This document shows, one piece after another, positions 39,773 through 49,897 of a DNA stretch of 64,000 nucleotides. The notes beneath the pieces were generated by a model. It was not told the DNA's origin. It did no database searches and saw only the letters and a program-made list of their open reading frames with translations. Both the position numbers and the translations under genes were made by a program. The first letter of the stretch is position 1. The number at the start of each line of letters is the position of its first letter. Where the stretch lies: NCBI RefSeq assembly GCF_016905005.1, contig NZ_JADIKC010000007.1, positions 186,001 to 250,000 on the forward strand, given 5' to 3'. The stretch is from Dyella kyungheensis (GTDB taxonomy: Bacteria; Pseudomonadota; Gammaproteobacteria; Xanthomonadales; Rhodanobacteraceae).

Positions 39773-40075
39773 TCAGCTCTCGCCGGACGAACCCGACGAC
39801 CCGCTGGAAGCGGTCGATGCGCTGGTTCCGGCGGAGCTCGACGAGGTCGACTGAGCCCCGCTGTCGCCGGCCAGGTTGCGCTTCTTGTCGCCGTCCTTCT
39901 TGAAGTCGGTTTCGTACCAACCGCTACCGGCCAGGCGAAAGCCCGGCGCGCTCAGGCGACGCTTCACTTCAGCCACGTCGCAGGCCGGGCACACCGACGG
40001 ATCGGGGTCGGAGATCTTCTGCAGGCGGTCAAACCGGTGGCCGCAGCTGCTGCATTCGAATTCGTAGATAGGCAT
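39773..40075 (-). CDS. FmdB-family zinc ribbon protein
   Basis: Small protein of 100 residues. The N-terminal zinc ribbon has paired CxxC motifs (FECSSCGHRFD and VCPACDVAEVKRRLSAPGF) typical of FmdB/YfgJ-type putative regulators. The C-terminal third is an almost pure Ser/Thr/Ala/Gly tail (STSSSSAGTSASTASSGSSG), probably disordered. Location next to aspS is common in related genomes. The start at 40075 (MPIYEF) is used because the zinc ribbon begins there and GGAG lies upstream. Confidence 0.9.
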   Translation of the reverse strand: MPIYEFECSSCGHRFDRLQKISDPDPSVCPACDVAEVKRRLSAPGFRLAGSGWYETDFKKDGDKKRNLAGDSGAQSTSSSSAGTSASTASSGSSGSSGES

Positions 40076-40275
40076 GGACACTCCACAGGATCAGCCGCCG
40101 CGCCGGCATCAGGCTCCGGCCGCGGGCGGCGACAATCGGCCATTATCGAGGCGAACGGCGCGAATTCAATGATAGTGCGACCGGCTGCAGTGCACCCGGC
40201 AGCAAGGATGCGAGGCCGGAAGCGCAGTGAAGAATCTCGGCTCGCGCTCGCTTTCTCAGGTTCCAGGCTGCACGC

Positions 40276-40686
40276 CTAGAAGAACACTCCGGGGTTCACC
40301 GAGAAGCGCTCGGAGAGGTTTCGAATGTGCTCCACCGTCAAGCTGCGCTTACCGGCCAGAATCTCGGACACCACACTCTGGCGACCGATCTCCGGCAGCT
40401 GATTCTGCGTGAGATGGTGTTGATCCATCAGGAAGCGCACGACGTCGACACCGCGCACATGAGGCTGCGGGTAGTGCGCCTGGTCGTAGGCATAGATCAG
40501 GTCGCTCACCGTCATGAACAACGAATGCTGCGGGTGCGCCTCATCCATGGCGCCTTCTTCGAGCAGGGCATCGGCGATCCGGGTTGCCTCGTCGTAGTCT
40601 TGTTCACTGGCGATGTGGCGCACGCAAGTGACCTCCTGAAAGGTCTCCCAGGCTTCGGCAAGGGTGGCAAGAGCAAGCGCGCTCAT
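40276..40686 (-). CDS. higA: HigA-type antitoxin, helix-turn-helix
   Basis: Antitoxin of 136 residues. The N-terminal half (about 1-75) is helical and probably binds the toxin; the C-terminal HTH reads VVRFLMDQHHLTQNQLPEIGRQSVVSEILAGKRSLTVEHIRNLSERFSV. ATG 40686 overlaps the toxin stop in an ATGA junction; an in-frame ATG at 40692 is an alternative. The toxin gene lies first, which is the characteristic HigBA order. It is expected to bind the palindrome upstream of higB and repress the pair. Confidence 0.9.
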   Translation of the reverse strand: MSALALATLAEAWETFQEVTCVRHIASEQDYDEATRIADALLEEGAMDEAHPQHSLFMTVSDLIYAYDQAHYPQPHVRGVDVVRFLMDQHHLTQNQLPEIGRQSVVSEILAGKRSLTVEHIRNLSERFSVNPGVFF

Positions 40687-40967
40687 TTCCATTTTCCTTT
40701 GTTGTACTCGGCGTGGGTCAGCACGTGCTTTGTGTAGCAGACCTGCTGGCTGAAGCTGATGCCAGTGACGATGCGATAGTGATTCCCGCGGATATCGAAG
40801 ATGTACTTCTCTTCGTAGATATCCATCGATCCGAACGTCCGGCGAAGATCGTGAAAGCTGTAGAACTGATTGCCTTCCATCAGCTTCCGCCAGATCTGCA
40901 GCGGGCCATCGGCATCGGGATGAGCCGCTCCAAACACGGCCAGCCGCTTGTTTGATATCACTCGCAC
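40683..40967 (-). CDS. higB: HigB-type mRNA interferase toxin
   Basis: RelE/HigB superfamily toxin of 94 residues, which in studied members cleaves mRNA at the ribosome. MRVISNKRLAVFGAAHPDA, FHDLRRTFGSMDIYEEKYIFDIRGNHYRIVTGI and YTKHVLTHAEYNKGKW match the HigB pattern closely, including the basic and His residues of the C-terminus. The start is GTG at 40967, preceded by AGGGATGAG. This stretch is less GC-rich than its neighbours, in keeping with acquisition as a module. Confidence 0.9.
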   Translation of the reverse strand: MRVISNKRLAVFGAAHPDADGPLQIWRKLMEGNQFYSFHDLRRTFGSMDIYEEKYIFDIRGNHYRIVTGISFSQQVCYTKHVLTHAEYNKGKWK

Positions 40968-40995
40968 AGCAGCTCATCCCTGAGAGTTCGGGACA

Positions 40996-41023
40996 AAAAT
41001 ATCGCAAATTGCGATATTGTCAA
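40996..41023 (-). promoter_or_regulatory. higBA promoter overlapped by a 21-bp operator palindrome
   Basis: AATATCGCAA-A-TTGCGATATT (40998-41018) is a perfect palindrome with one central base. On the minus strand, TTGACA (41023-41018) and TATTTT (41001-40996), 16 bases apart, form a promoter that fully contains the palindrome, 28 bases before the higB start. Binding of HigA there would exclude RNA polymerase, the usual autoregulation of such modules. Confidence 0.8.
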
Positions 41024-41048
41024 TAGCAATCCGTTATATCTTCCGAAA

Positions 41049-41765
41049 CTAGAGCGCCAGCGCCACCAGCACGGCCGCCTCGGTGAGTTCGGTCAAGGCG
41101 CCGCAGGTATCGCCGGTCATGCCGCTAAGCCGGCGCATGCAGGACCAGCGCCAGCAGGCGAAGACCAGCGCGGCCACCACGATGGCCCGCAAGCCGTGCC
41201 AGCCGGCGAACAGCGCGACGATCGCGGTGAGCAGCAGCGCCATGCCGCAAGCGATGCGCGATTCGCCTACCAGGGCGCTGCCCAGTCCGCCGCTGCGCAC
41301 ATAGGGCGTGGTCATGAACGCCGTCGTGAGCAGTGCGCGTCCCAGCAAGGGCGCCAGCCACAGCATCGCCGACGGCTGCGGCACGCTTGCCAGCGCCACG
41401 AACTTCAACAGCAGCACCAGCACGATCGCCGTGACGCCGATGGGGCCGCTGCGCGGATCTTTCATGATGCTCAGCGTGCGCTCGCGATCGCCCAGGCCGC
41501 CGACCCAGGCATCCGCGCTATCGGCCAGCCCGTCCAGGTGCAGCGCACCCGTGAGCGCCACCCACGCCACCAGCAACAGTCCCCCCGCGAGCATGGGCTC
41601 CGCGCCGGACAGCAACCAGCCCAGGCACCACAGCAGGCCGCCGATCAACAAGCCCACGGCGGGATACCAAGCCAGCTGCGCCGACGGCGACGACGCGCCA
41701 GCGAACACCCGCGCCGGCACCGGTATACGGGTGAGAAAGCCGATGGCGGCAAACAATCCGCGCAT
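41049..41765 (-). CDS. cobS: Adenosylcobinamide-GDP ribazoletransferase (cobalamin synthase)
   Basis: Integral membrane enzyme of 238 residues that joins adenosylcobinamide-GDP and alpha-ribazole (phosphate), the last assembly step. The acidic motif LTGALHLDGLADSADAW with following DRERTLSIMKDPRSGPIG is the family signature. About six hydrophobic segments. It is the last gene of the cobalamin operon, and its start overlaps the cobC stop (TGATG). It ends 26 bases before the higBA promoter region. Confidence 0.95.
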   Translation of the reverse strand: MRGLFAAIGFLTRIPVPARVFAGASSPSAQLAWYPAVGLLIGGLLWCLGWLLSGAEPMLAGGLLLVAWVALTGALHLDGLADSADAWVGGLGDRERTLSIMKDPRSGPIGVTAIVLVLLLKFVALASVPQPSAMLWLAPLLGRALLTTAFMTTPYVRSGGLGSALVGESRIACGMALLLTAIVALFAGWHGLRAIVVAALVFACWRWSCMRRLSGMTGDTCGALTELTEAAVLVALAL

Positions 41766-42343
41766 CAGGCCTTGGCCCGCGTGCCGGTGGGGGGCACCCA
41801 CTGCAACGCATGCAGCGATGCGTGCGGCACCTCGATATTCGCCATCTCGCCGAAGTCGCGGCCTTCCGCTTCGCAACGCAGCAGGCGGATCGCCCCGCCA
41901 TGCGTCACCACCAGCACGCGCTGGGTTTCCGCCGCTTCGCCGACATCGTTCAAGGCAGCGCAAAGACGCTCGCGAAAACCGGCAAAGGATTCGGCACCCG
42001 GCGGCGGATGGGCGACCGGATCTCTCCAGAAGTTGGCCAGCGCGTCACCCTGCTCCTGGGCCAGGGTTTCGATCGGCACGCCCTGCCATTGGCCGAAGTG
42101 GTATTCCGCCAGCCGCGGATCGAGGCGCATCGGCACGCGCCGCGCGCGCGCCAAGTCCTGCGCGAACTCCGCGCAACGACGCAGCGGCGAGCTGACGATG
42201 GCATCCCAGCTGCGGCCGAAAATCGCCGCGCGCAACTGGCTCCAACCCAGTGGGCTGAGCGCATCGTCGAGTTGGCCGCGATAGCTGCGCTGCCCGGTAT
42301 CGCCGTGGCGCAACAGATCGATGCCAACGTGCTTGCCGGTCAT
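41765..42343 (-). CDS. cobC: Histidine phosphatase, probable alpha-ribazole-5'-phosphate phosphatase
   Basis: Phosphoglycerate mutase-like phosphatase of 192 residues: catalytic His in LLRHGDTGQ, second His in [11 protein letters not shown], phosphate-binding Arg in [11 protein letters not shown]. In this operon the expected substrate is alpha-ribazole-5'-phosphate or adenosylcobalamin-5'-phosphate. Start overlaps the cobT stop by four bases. General family members act on other phosphoesters; the assignment rests on context. Confidence 0.88.
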   Translation of the reverse strand: MTGKHVGIDLLRHGDTGQRSYRGQLDDALSPLGWSQLRAAIFGRSWDAIVSSPLRRCAEFAQDLARARRVPMRLDPRLAEYHFGQWQGVPIETLAQEQGDALANFWRDPVAHPPPGAESFAGFRERLCAALNDVGEAAETQRVLVVTHGGAIRLLRCEAEGRDFGEMANIEVPHASLHALQWVPPTGTRAKA

Positions 42344-43386
42344 GCGCTGCTCACTCCCGCCTGCGCGAAGGTCGCCATGCGCGAGTGCAGCTCGCAGGCC
42401 AGTCGCATCAGCGGAACAGCGGTGGCCGCACCGCTACCCTCGCCCAGGCGCAAGCCCAGATCGAGCAGCGGATCGGCCTCCAGCACGGACAGCAGGCGCG
42501 CATGACCGCGCTCCTGCGAACGATGCGCGAAGAACATCCACTGGCGGCACGCCGGATGGATACGCACCGCGGCCAGCGCCGCCGCCGTGGTGATGAAGCC
42601 GTCGACCAGCACTGGAATACCACGCTGCGCCGCGCCGATATACGCACCGCACAAGGCCGCAATCTCGAAGCCACCGACGCGACCCAACCACGACAACGCA
42701 TCGTCATCGGCCGGATACAACGCCAGCGCGCGTTCGATCACCGCGACCTTGTGCTGGATGCCCGCTGCGTCCAGGCCGGTGCCTGCACCGGCCAGCGCCC
42801 TGGGCGATTCGCGCAGGAGACCGCAGGCGAGCGCGGCAGCGGAGGTGGTGTTGGCGATGCCCATCTCGCCACCGATGAACAGCTTCGCGCCGGCGTCCTG
42901 CGCTGCCTGCGCGCTGTCGGCACCGGCGCGCAAGGCCAGATCCAGTTGCACGGCGCTCATCGCCGGTCGCTCGCAGAAATTGCCGGTCTGCGGCGCGATG
43001 ATGGCGCGACGCACGTTGGGCAGTTCGCCCGGATCGTTCACCGTGCCCAGGTTCACCACTTCCAGCATCGCGCCGAGACTGCGCGCCAGCACGCTGATGG
43101 CCGCGCCGCCGTTGGCGAAGTTGCGGATCATCTCGCCGGTGACGACCTGCGGAAACGCCGACACGCCTTCGGCGGCCACGCCGTGGTCGCCCGCAAAAAT
43201 ACTGATCCACACGGACTGCAGCGTGGGCATCGCCACGTGCTGCATGCCGGCCAGCCGCACGGCCAGCGTTTCCAGCGTGCCCAGCGAGCCCGGCGGCTTG
43301 GTCAGCTGCGCCTGATGATCGAGCGCACGCTGGCGGCTCTCTTCGTCGATGGCGAAGCAGGGTTCGGTCAGCCAGTCTTGGCTCAT
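42340..43386 (-). CDS. cobT: Nicotinate-nucleotide--dimethylbenzimidazole phosphoribosyltransferase
   Basis: Enzyme of 348 residues that activates the lower-ligand base to its ribotide using nicotinate mononucleotide. Landmarks: [51 protein letters not shown] and the catalytic Glu in [12 protein letters not shown]. No dimethylbenzimidazole synthesis gene (bluB) is in the window, so the base must come from elsewhere in the genome or from outside. Overlaps cobU by four bases. Confidence 0.96.
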   Translation of the reverse strand: MSQDWLTEPCFAIDEESRQRALDHQAQLTKPPGSLGTLETLAVRLAGMQHVAMPTLQSVWISIFAGDHGVAAEGVSAFPQVVTGEMIRNFANGGAAISVLARSLGAMLEVVNLGTVNDPGELPNVRRAIIAPQTGNFCERPAMSAVQLDLALRAGADSAQAAQDAGAKLFIGGEMGIANTTSAAALACGLLRESPRALAGAGTGLDAAGIQHKVAVIERALALYPADDDALSWLGRVGGFEIAALCGAYIGAAQRGIPVLVDGFITTAAALAAVRIHPACRQWMFFAHRSQERGHARLLSVLEADPLLDLGLRLGEGSGAATAVPLMRLACELHSRMATFAQAGVSSA

Positions 43387-43904
43387 GTAAGGCTTCCTTT
43401 AAGAGGCATCGGCAAACCGGCGACCACCAGCACCACCCGCTCGCATTGCGCCGCGAGCAACTGGTGCAGCCGTCCGGCTTCATCCACGAATCGCCGCGTC
43501 AGCTCGCCCATGGGCACCACGCCCATGCCGACTTCGTTGCTGACCAGCAACACCTGCCCCTTCAACGAAGGCAGCAGGTGCAGGAGCGCGTCGCGTTCGC
43601 GCTTGAAATGTTCGCTATCGGGATGGCCCAGCAAATTGCTGAGCCAGAGCGTGAGGCAGTCGACCAGCACGCAGCGGCCGGGCCGCGCATGCGTCTGCAG
43701 TGCATCGGCGAGTGCCAGCGGTTCTTCGACGCTGAGCCAGTGAGGCGGACGCTGCGCGCGATGATGCGCAATGCGTGCAGCCATCTCTTCGTCATGCGCC
43801 TGCGCGGTGGCGATGTAGACCACCTCGTGGCCGGATTCGGTCGCCAGCCGTTCGGCCAGCGCGCTCTTGCCGGAGCGCGCGCCGCCCAGGATCAGGGTGC
43901 GCAT
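43383..43904 (-). CDS. cobU: Bifunctional adenosylcobinamide kinase / adenosylcobinamide-phosphate guanylyltransferase
   Basis: Enzyme of 173 residues. P-loop [19 protein letters not shown] at the N-terminus, guanylylation region [22 protein letters not shown], and [14 protein letters not shown]. It phosphorylates adenosylcobinamide and then attaches GMP, preparing it for CobS. Its 5' end overlaps the 3' end of cobQ by 13 bases, the longest overlap in the operon apart from none larger, indicating strict co-transcription. Confidence 0.95.
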   Translation of the reverse strand: MRTLILGGARSGKSALAERLATESGHEVVYIATAQAHDEEMAARIAHHRAQRPPHWLSVEEPLALADALQTHARPGRCVLVDCLTLWLSNLLGHPDSEHFKRERDALLHLLPSLKGQVLLVSNEVGMGVVPMGELTRRFVDEAGRLHQLLAAQCERVVLVVAGLPMPLKGSLT

Positions 43905-45373
43905 GGCGTGCGCTCCCTGGGTTGCAGCAGACGCTGCAAGGCGGAAATATCGAGATGCGCTTCGACCGCGTCGGCCAGGCGATCGATGCTCGCTTCGCGC
44001 AAAGCATGCATGTCCAGCGGCGCGGCATCGCGCAGGCCGGCCCAGCCCAGCAATGCGGCGAGCGCCTGCGGTTCGTCGAACAGGCCGTGCATATAGGTGC
44101 CGAGGATCTGCCCGTCCGGCGTCAGCGCGCCGTCCGGCTCGCCCGCACCGAGCCAGCTGGCCGGTTGCCCCAGTGCTGCACCGCGACTGACGCCGCAGTG
44201 GATTTCATAGCCGCTCACCCGCGAATCCCCAAGGACCAGTTTCCCCTCCACGCGGCGCAACTGCTTGCGCGCCTCCAGCGTGGTCTCCATCTGCAACCAG
44301 CCCAGTCCAGCGCTCGAGCCCGGCTCGCTCTCGATGCCCTGAGGATCATGCACGAACCGCCCCAGCATCTGGAAGCCGCCGCAGATGCCGATCACTTTCC
44401 CCCCGTAGCGTAGATGCCGTGTGATGGTTTCGTTCCAGCCCTGGGCGCGCAGCCAGGCGAGGTCCGCGCGGGTGGATTTGGACCCGGGCAGGACGATCAG
44501 ATCCGCGGGCGGATGGGTTTCGTCCGGGCCGATGAAACGAAAGTCCACCTCCGCATGGGCGCCAAAGGCGTCGAAGTCGGTGTGGTTGCTGATGCGCGGC
44601 AATGCCGGCACCAGCACCCGCAGGCGCGCGGCCTGCTTGCGGGCCGTCTCGCGGGGCAAGGCGTCCTCCGCTTCCAACTGCAGCCCGTGGAGATAGGGCA
44701 ATACACCAAGCACCGGCTTGCCCGTTTCGCGCTCCAGCCAATCCAGCCCCGGCTGCAGCAGCGCCATGTCGCCGCGAAAACGATTGATCACGAAACCGAC
44801 GACGCGTGCCCGCTCGCTTTCCGAAAGCAGTGCCAGGGTGCCGACGAGGTGCGCGAACACGCCCCCGCGATCGATGTCGGCGATCAGGATCACCGGGCAG
44901 TCGACGGCTTCGGCATAACCCATGTTGGCGATGTCGCGATCGCGCAGGTTGATCTCGGCCGGACTGCCCGCGCCTTCGACGATCACGGCGTCGTAGCGGT
45001 TGGCCAGACGGTGATGCGAGGCGAGTACGGCATCCATCGCGATGCGCTTGTAGTCGTGGTAGTGGCGCGCGTCCATGTTCGCCACCGGATGCCCGTGCAC
45101 GATCACCTGCGCGCCGATGTCGCTGTTGGGCTTGAGCAAGACCGGGTTGAAGTCGGTGTGCGGCAACAGGCCGGCGGCTTGCGCCTGCACCGCCTGCGCC
45201 CGGCCGATCTCGCCGCCGTCCACGGTGACCGCGGAATTGAGCGCCATGTTCTGCGGCTTGAACGGCGCCACCGACATGCCACGTCGATACGCCCAACGGC
45301 ACAACGCGGCGACCAGCGTGCTCTTGCCTGCATCGGAGGTACAGCCCTGCACCATCAGTACGCTGGCGGTCAT
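43892..45373 (-). CDS. cobQ: Cobyric acid synthase
   Basis: Glutamine-dependent amidotransferase of 493 residues that amidates four side chains of adenosylcobyrinic a,c-diamide. The N-terminal dethiobiotin-synthetase-like domain begins [20 protein letters not shown]; the C-terminal glutaminase-like domain has Cys in [12 protein letters not shown] and His near YMHGLFDEP. The start at 45373 is used because the family P-loop begins seven residues later; it overlaps cobD in ATGA. Confidence 0.96.
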   Translation of the reverse strand: MTASVLMVQGCTSDAGKSTLVAALCRWAYRRGMSVAPFKPQNMALNSAVTVDGGEIGRAQAVQAQAAGLLPHTDFNPVLLKPNSDIGAQVIVHGHPVANMDARHYHDYKRIAMDAVLASHHRLANRYDAVIVEGAGSPAEINLRDRDIANMGYAEAVDCPVILIADIDRGGVFAHLVGTLALLSESERARVVGFVINRFRGDMALLQPGLDWLERETGKPVLGVLPYLHGLQLEAEDALPRETARKQAARLRVLVPALPRISNHTDFDAFGAHAEVDFRFIGPDETHPPADLIVLPGSKSTRADLAWLRAQGWNETITRHLRYGGKVIGICGGFQMLGRFVHDPQGIESEPGSSAGLGWLQMETTLEARKQLRRVEGKLVLGDSRVSGYEIHCGVSRGAALGQPASWLGAGEPDGALTPDGQILGTYMHGLFDEPQALAALLGWAGLRDAAPLDMHALREASIDRLADAVEAHLDISALQRLLQPRERTPCAP

Positions 45374-46368
45374 GGCGATGATTCCTTGAAGTTCAACGTG
45401 CCGAGCGCGCGGTCGAGTCGCTGCAACGCAGACGCATCGGCGGGCAAGCCGAAACGCAGGCTGGCGGGCGCATTGAATAGCCGGGTCAGGATGCCCTGCT
45501 TCGCCAATGCCACGTGCACGTGCTCGGCGCGTGCGTCCTGCCACCATTGGAAGAAGGCGCTGCCCCCAGTAGGTAACAAGCCATGGCGTGACAATACGGC
45601 CGCGAGGCTGTCGCTCGCTGCGTGCAGCCACTCGCGCGCGCTCGACTGCCACACGCGATCGGCCAGCGCCTGCGTGAGCACATGACGTGCCGGCCCGTTC
45701 AATGTCCACGGCCCGAGCTGTTCGCGTAGTCGTTCGAGCAGTGTGGGATGCGCCGCGACAAATCCGGCGCGCGCGCCCGCCAACCCGAAGAATTTGCCGA
45801 CCGAGCGGAGCACGATCAGTCCCTCGCGATGGGCTTCACGGCACAGGCTGTCGTCCGGCGTGGCATCCATGAAGGCTTCGTCGACCAGCAGCCAGCCGCC
45901 GCGTGCGGCGAGCGACGCGTGGCAGGCCAACAAAGCTGCGCGCTCGAAACGATCGCCCGCGGGATTGTTCGGATGGATCAGCACGATCACGTCGAAGCGC
46001 GAGGCCTCCGCAAGCAACACGGACGCCGGCACCGTTTCGACAACGTGTCCTGTACGACGCCATGCATGCGCGTGCTCCTTGTATCCGGGAGCGATCACGC
46101 CAATGCGTGAAGCCTGCCGCAGCGCGGGCAGCGCCTGGATGGCAGCCTGCGATCCGGCCACGGGCAACAGATGCTTCGCTCCGTAATACGCACAGGCAAC
46201 TTCCATCAGACCATCGTCATCTTCCGGGAGTCGCTGCCACACCGACGCAGGAATCGGCGGCACCGGCCATCCGAACGGACTGATGCCGGTGGAAAGATCC
46301 AGCCATGCATCGGGCGCCATGCCATAGGTCTGCGCCGCTCGCAGCAGGCGTCCGCCGTGCTCAAGCAT
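45370..46368 (-). CDS. cobD: Threonine-phosphate decarboxylase, PLP-dependent
   Basis: Aminotransferase class I/II-like enzyme of 332 residues making aminopropanol phosphate for the cobalamin nucleotide loop. PLP-binding Lys in [18 protein letters not shown], the Asn/Asp pair in IHPNNPAGD and LLVDEAFMD, and the N-terminal [16 protein letters not shown]. Called cobC in the Pseudomonas nomenclature. Start 46368 overlaps cbiB by eight bases. Confidence 0.93.
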   Translation of the reverse strand: MLEHGGRLLRAAQTYGMAPDAWLDLSTGISPFGWPVPPIPASVWQRLPEDDDGLMEVACAYYGAKHLLPVAGSQAAIQALPALRQASRIGVIAPGYKEHAHAWRRTGHVVETVPASVLLAEASRFDVIVLIHPNNPAGDRFERAALLACHASLAARGGWLLVDEAFMDATPDDSLCREAHREGLIVLRSVGKFFGLAGARAGFVAAHPTLLERLREQLGPWTLNGPARHVLTQALADRVWQSSAREWLHAASDSLAAVLSRHGLLPTGGSAFFQWWQDARAEHVHVALAKQGILTRLFNAPASLRFGLPADASALQRLDRALGTLNFKESSP

Positions 46369-47290
46369 GCGAGGCTCCCCAACGGACGATGCCGAGCACA
46401 ACCATCACGGCCAGCCACAACATCACGCCGCGACGAACCAGCTGCAGCGCGCGCACGATGGAACGCGCATCGGCGGGCTCGCCTTCGCCCAGTGCTGGCC
46501 GGGGTTCCCACACGCCGTCGTAAGGCGCGGCACCGCCAAGGCACACGCCCAGCGCGCCGGCACCGGCAGCCATCACCGGGCCCGCATTGGGGCTGTCCCA
46601 TTGCGGCGCCTGTACGCGCCAACAACGCCATGCGCGCGCCGCATCGCCCAGCAATCCATAGCTGAGCGCGGTCAAGCGCGCCGGCAGGAAGTTGAGTACG
46701 TCATCGAAGCGCGCCGCCGCCCAGCCGAAGCACTCATAGCGCGCGTTGCGATAACCCCACATGGCGTCCAGCGTATTGGCCAGCCGGTACAACACAGCGC
46801 CCGGCACACCCAGCACAGCGAACCAGAACAGCGCGCCGAACACGGCATCGTTGCCGTTCTCCAGCACCGATTCGGTCGCCGCGGCGGCGACCTGCACGTC
46901 GTCCAGCGACACCGTGTCGCGACTCACCATGCGCCCAACGGCCGTTCGCGCACCGAGGATATCGCCCGCTTCGAGTGCGCGAGCCACTGGCATGGCGTGA
47001 TCGCTCAAGCTGCGCAGACCGATCACCAGATAAAGCACTACAGCCTGATAGACGAACCACAGCCACGGCGCGACATGCATGAGCCATGCGCCGAACGCCC
47101 AGGCAGCGAACACGACGGGCAGCACGACCGCGCACCACGATGCGATACCCGACGAGCGACGGTCGCGATAAAGGCGCGATTCGACGAAGTTCGCCAGACG
47201 TCCAAACGCCACCAAGGGATGGAACCGCCGCGGCTCGCCCAGCCACGCATCCAGCAGCACCGCTGCGACCATGGCCAGGGCCATTGTCAT
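46361..47290 (-). CDS. cbiB: Adenosylcobinamide-phosphate synthase
   Basis: Membrane protein of 309 residues that attaches aminopropanol (phosphate) to adenosylcobyric acid. Family features are [21 protein letters not shown] at the start, the [26 protein letters not shown] block and [19 protein letters not shown], with four to five hydrophobic segments. It overlaps cobB by four bases. Also named cobD in some species. Confidence 0.95.
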   Translation of the reverse strand: MTMALAMVAAVLLDAWLGEPRRFHPLVAFGRLANFVESRLYRDRRSSGIASWCAVVLPVVFAAWAFGAWLMHVAPWLWFVYQAVVLYLVIGLRSLSDHAMPVARALEAGDILGARTAVGRMVSRDTVSLDDVQVAAAATESVLENGNDAVFGALFWFAVLGVPGAVLYRLANTLDAMWGYRNARYECFGWAAARFDDVLNFLPARLTALSYGLLGDAARAWRCWRVQAPQWDSPNAGPVMAAGAGALGVCLGGAAPYDGVWEPRPALGEGEPADARSIVRALQLVRRGVMLWLAVMVVLGIVRWGASHA

Positions 47291-48585
47291 GGCTGGAACA
47301 ACGCCACTGCAGCGGTGGGATTCGAGGGAAAGTACAGGTGCATGAAGCTCGCGGTGAAGCGTCCGCGCCGGTACACGCCCTCCCGGCTGGGACCGCCATC
47401 CGGATTCGTCGCCATGGCCAGTGGCGCCTCGCCGATCTGCGCAAGGGCGTAGTGGAAGGTGTGGCCGCGCAACTCACCTTCGGGCAGGCCGATCGACTGC
47501 ATGCCCAATCCACCCAGCCGCGCCTGCATCGCTGCATGGCCGCGCAACAGACCCGCCATGGGAAAAGCGACGCCATCGGTTCCGGCAAGGGAGTCCAGCG
47601 CGTAAAGCATGCCGCCGCATTCGGCGAGCAAGGGCCGGCGCGCATTCACGTGATCGTGCAAGGCATGGCGCAGCGCATCGTTCGCGGCGAGCGCCGGCAG
47701 ATGCAATTCCGGATAGCCGCCCGGCAGCCACGCGGCGTCGCACTCCGGCAGCGGCTCACCGGCCAGCGGCGAGAAGAAGCGCAACTCGGCGCCCGCCTCG
47801 CGCAACAGATCGAGGTTGGCCGGATACAGAAAGCAGAAGGCCGCATCGCGGGCGATGGCGATGCGGCAGCCGTGCAGCGTGGCCGGTACCGAAGCGCGCG
47901 ATGCCGCAGGAAAGGCCACGGGCGTGGGAAGCTCGGCGGAAGCATGGGTTGCCCAGGCGTCCGCCAACGCGTCCAGCCGCGCATCGATATCGCCCAGTTC
48001 GCCGGCCGCCACCAGGCCCAGATGCCGCTCGGGCAATGCCAGCGACGCATCGCGCGGCAACGCACCCAGCCAATGCAGATGGGACGGCACACTGCCTGCG
48101 AGCAACTGCGCGTGATACGCGCTGCCGACACGATTGGCGGCAACGCCGTGCACAAGGAGCCCTTCGCGATAGTTGGCCAGACCCAAGGCCAGGGCACCGA
48201 ACGTCTGCGCCATCGCCGAGCCGTCGATCACGGCCAGCACAGGCACGCCAAAGCGCTGCGCCAGGTCGGCGCTCGACAGGCCGCCATCGAACAGGCCCAT
48301 CACGCCTTCGATCAGCAAAAGATCCGCGTCGCCGGCCGCTTCATGCAAGCGCGCGCGCACGTCGTCCTCGCCGTTCATCCATAGATCGAGCTGGTACACG
48401 GGCGCGCCGCTGGCGCGCTCCAGCACCATCGGATCGAGAAAGTCGGGGCCGGTCTTGAACACGCGCACACGCCGGCCCTGGCGCACATGCCAGCGCGCCA
48501 GCGCAGCGGTCACCGAGGTCTTGCCTTGTCCCGATGCGGGTGCCGAGATCAGCAGCGCGGGACAGGATGTGTTCGTATCGCTCAT
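47287..48585 (-). CDS. cobB: Cobyrinic acid a,c-diamide synthase
   Basis: Glutamine-dependent amidotransferase of 432 residues. P-loop [18 protein letters not shown], ligand region [19 protein letters not shown], and a C-terminal glutaminase domain with Cys in [15 protein letters not shown]. It amidates the a and c carboxylates of (hydrogeno)cobyrinic acid. Its presence is notable because no corrin-ring genes lie in this cluster, so its substrate may be salvaged or made from an unlinked locus. Confidence 0.93.
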   Translation of the reverse strand: MSDTNTSCPALLISAPASGQGKTSVTAALARWHVRQGRRVRVFKTGPDFLDPMVLERASGAPVYQLDLWMNGEDDVRARLHEAAGDADLLLIEGVMGLFDGGLSSADLAQRFGVPVLAVIDGSAMAQTFGALALGLANYREGLLVHGVAANRVGSAYHAQLLAGSVPSHLHWLGALPRDASLALPERHLGLVAAGELGDIDARLDALADAWATHASAELPTPVAFPAASRASVPATLHGCRIAIARDAAFCFLYPANLDLLREAGAELRFFSPLAGEPLPECDAAWLPGGYPELHLPALAANDALRHALHDHVNARRPLLAECGGMLYALDSLAGTDGVAFPMAGLLRGHAAMQARLGGLGMQSIGLPEGELRGHTFHYALAQIGEAPLAMATNPDGGPSREGVYRRGRFTASFMHLYFPSNPTAAVALFQP

Positions 48586-48631
48586 CGCCGACTCCGGTCG
48601 TTCACTCGCATGCTTCAGCAGGGAAAATGCG

Positions 48632-49252
48632 TCAGAGCTCGATGCCCTTCTGCGCCTTGATGCCCGCCTGGAACGCGTGCTTCACCAGGCGCATCTCGGT
48701 CACCGTATCGGCCAGTTCCACCAGTGTGTCCGGCGCTCCGCGACCGGTGATCACCACGTGCTGCTGCGGCGGACGCGCCTTGAGCGCTTCGCACACCTTC
48801 GCCACGTCGACATAGCCCTTCACCAGGGCGATGTTGAGTTCATCGAGCAGCACGAAGTCGATCGAGGCATCGGCCAGCATATCGGCCGCCACCTTCCATG
48901 CCGCTTCCGCCGCCTCGATATCGCGCGCCTTGTCCTGGGTTTCCCAGGTATAGCCTTCGCCCATCACGTGGTAATCGAGCTCGTCGGGAAAGCGGCGGAA
49001 GAACGCTTCTTCGCCGGTGGAAAAACTGCCCTTGATGAACTGCACCACGCCGCAACGAAAACCGTGCCCCAGCGAACGCGCCAGCATGCCGAAGCCCGAC
49101 GAACTCTTGCCCTTGCCGTTGCCGGTATTCACCACCAGCACGCCGCGTTCGATGGTGGCGCGGGCGATCTTCCGGTCGACCAGCTCCTTCTTGCGCTGCA
49201 TGCGCTCGCGGTGGCGTTCTTCCGGATCGGTCTGTTCGGGCGTGTCGCTCAT
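48632..49252 (-). CDS. cobO: Cob(I)yrinic acid a,c-diamide adenosyltransferase
   Basis: Corrinoid adenosyltransferase (CobO/BtuR type) of 206 residues that attaches the upper adenosyl ligand. The P-loop variant is VVNTGNGKGKSSSGFGMLARSLG, followed by VVQFIKGSFSTGEEAFF and the FVLLDELNIALVKGYVD Walker B region. The start lies just 2 bases past the upstream membrane-protein stop. A 46-base gap separates it from cobB. Confidence 0.96.
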   Translation of the reverse strand: MSDTPEQTDPEERHRERMQRKKELVDRKIARATIERGVLVVNTGNGKGKSSSGFGMLARSLGHGFRCGVVQFIKGSFSTGEEAFFRRFPDELDYHVMGEGYTWETQDKARDIEAAEAAWKVAADMLADASIDFVLLDELNIALVKGYVDVAKVCEALKARPPQQHVVITGRGAPDTLVELADTVTEMRLVKHAFQAGIKAQKGIEL

Positions 49253-49254
49253 GC

Positions 49255-49857
49255 TCAGGCCTCCTTTTCATGCGCCGCGGAAGCGGAGGCCATGCGCGCG
49301 ATCACCGCATGCAGCACCAGCGCCACGGCGACATAACTGATCGTGGTGCGCATGAACAGCGGACCCCACTGCCACAGGCGCGACAGGTATTCGGTCATAT
49401 GCGGTTGCGCATAACGGCCGCCCAGCCAATAGAACGAACCGTTGGAAACCGCGAAGGACAGCACCGCCGCCACCAACGCCACGCCAAACGCGCCCAGCAG
49501 CGACAGCGCGCCCTGATCCACGCGCGGCGCATACCAGCGGCCGGCGTACCACAGCACCGCATAGGCCAGGGGCAGGAACGAGTAGGCCAGCGTCACGCAG
49601 AAATCGCTCACGCCGGCATAGCTGATGGACACCCAGTCCAGCGCCACGGCGAGCAGCACCATCGCCACGAACGTCCAATGCCTGCGCAGATACAGACCGC
49701 CCAGGAAGAACACCGCCATCGAAGCATCAGGCAGATGCAGCATGTCGCCGAAATGCTTGAAGCGGGTGGCGATCATCACCGCCACCAAGACCAGCCACAG
49801 CGCGTTGAAACGGGAACCGGAGAGTGCTTTCACGAAACGACTCCTGATCGAAGGCAT
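49255..49857 (-). CDS. Membrane protein in the cobalamin operon, putative corrinoid transport component
   Basis: Hydrophobic protein of 200 residues with five to six predicted transmembrane segments (FNALWLVLVAVMIATRF, MAVFFLGGLYLRRHWTFVAMVLLAVALDWV, VTLAYSFLPLAYAVLWY, LSLLGAFGVALVAAVLSFAVS, TTISYVAVALVLHAVIAR). Its compact form and FFLGGLYL segment recall small S-component or DUF6580-type proteins. It sits between btuB and cobO behind the cobalamin riboswitch, so a role in moving corrinoids across the inner membrane is a reasonable inference; no btuCDF is present. Not assigned to a named family with certainty. Confidence 0.68.
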   Translation of the reverse strand: MPSIRSRFVKALSGSRFNALWLVLVAVMIATRFKHFGDMLHLPDASMAVFFLGGLYLRRHWTFVAMVLLAVALDWVSISYAGVSDFCVTLAYSFLPLAYAVLWYAGRWYAPRVDQGALSLLGAFGVALVAAVLSFAVSNGSFYWLGGRYAQPHMTEYLSRLWQWGPLFMRTTISYVAVALVLHAVIARMASASAAHEKEA

Positions 49858-49897
49858 CGAAAAACGCCGAGACCCTTGCAGGCCCCGGCGTCATGGC

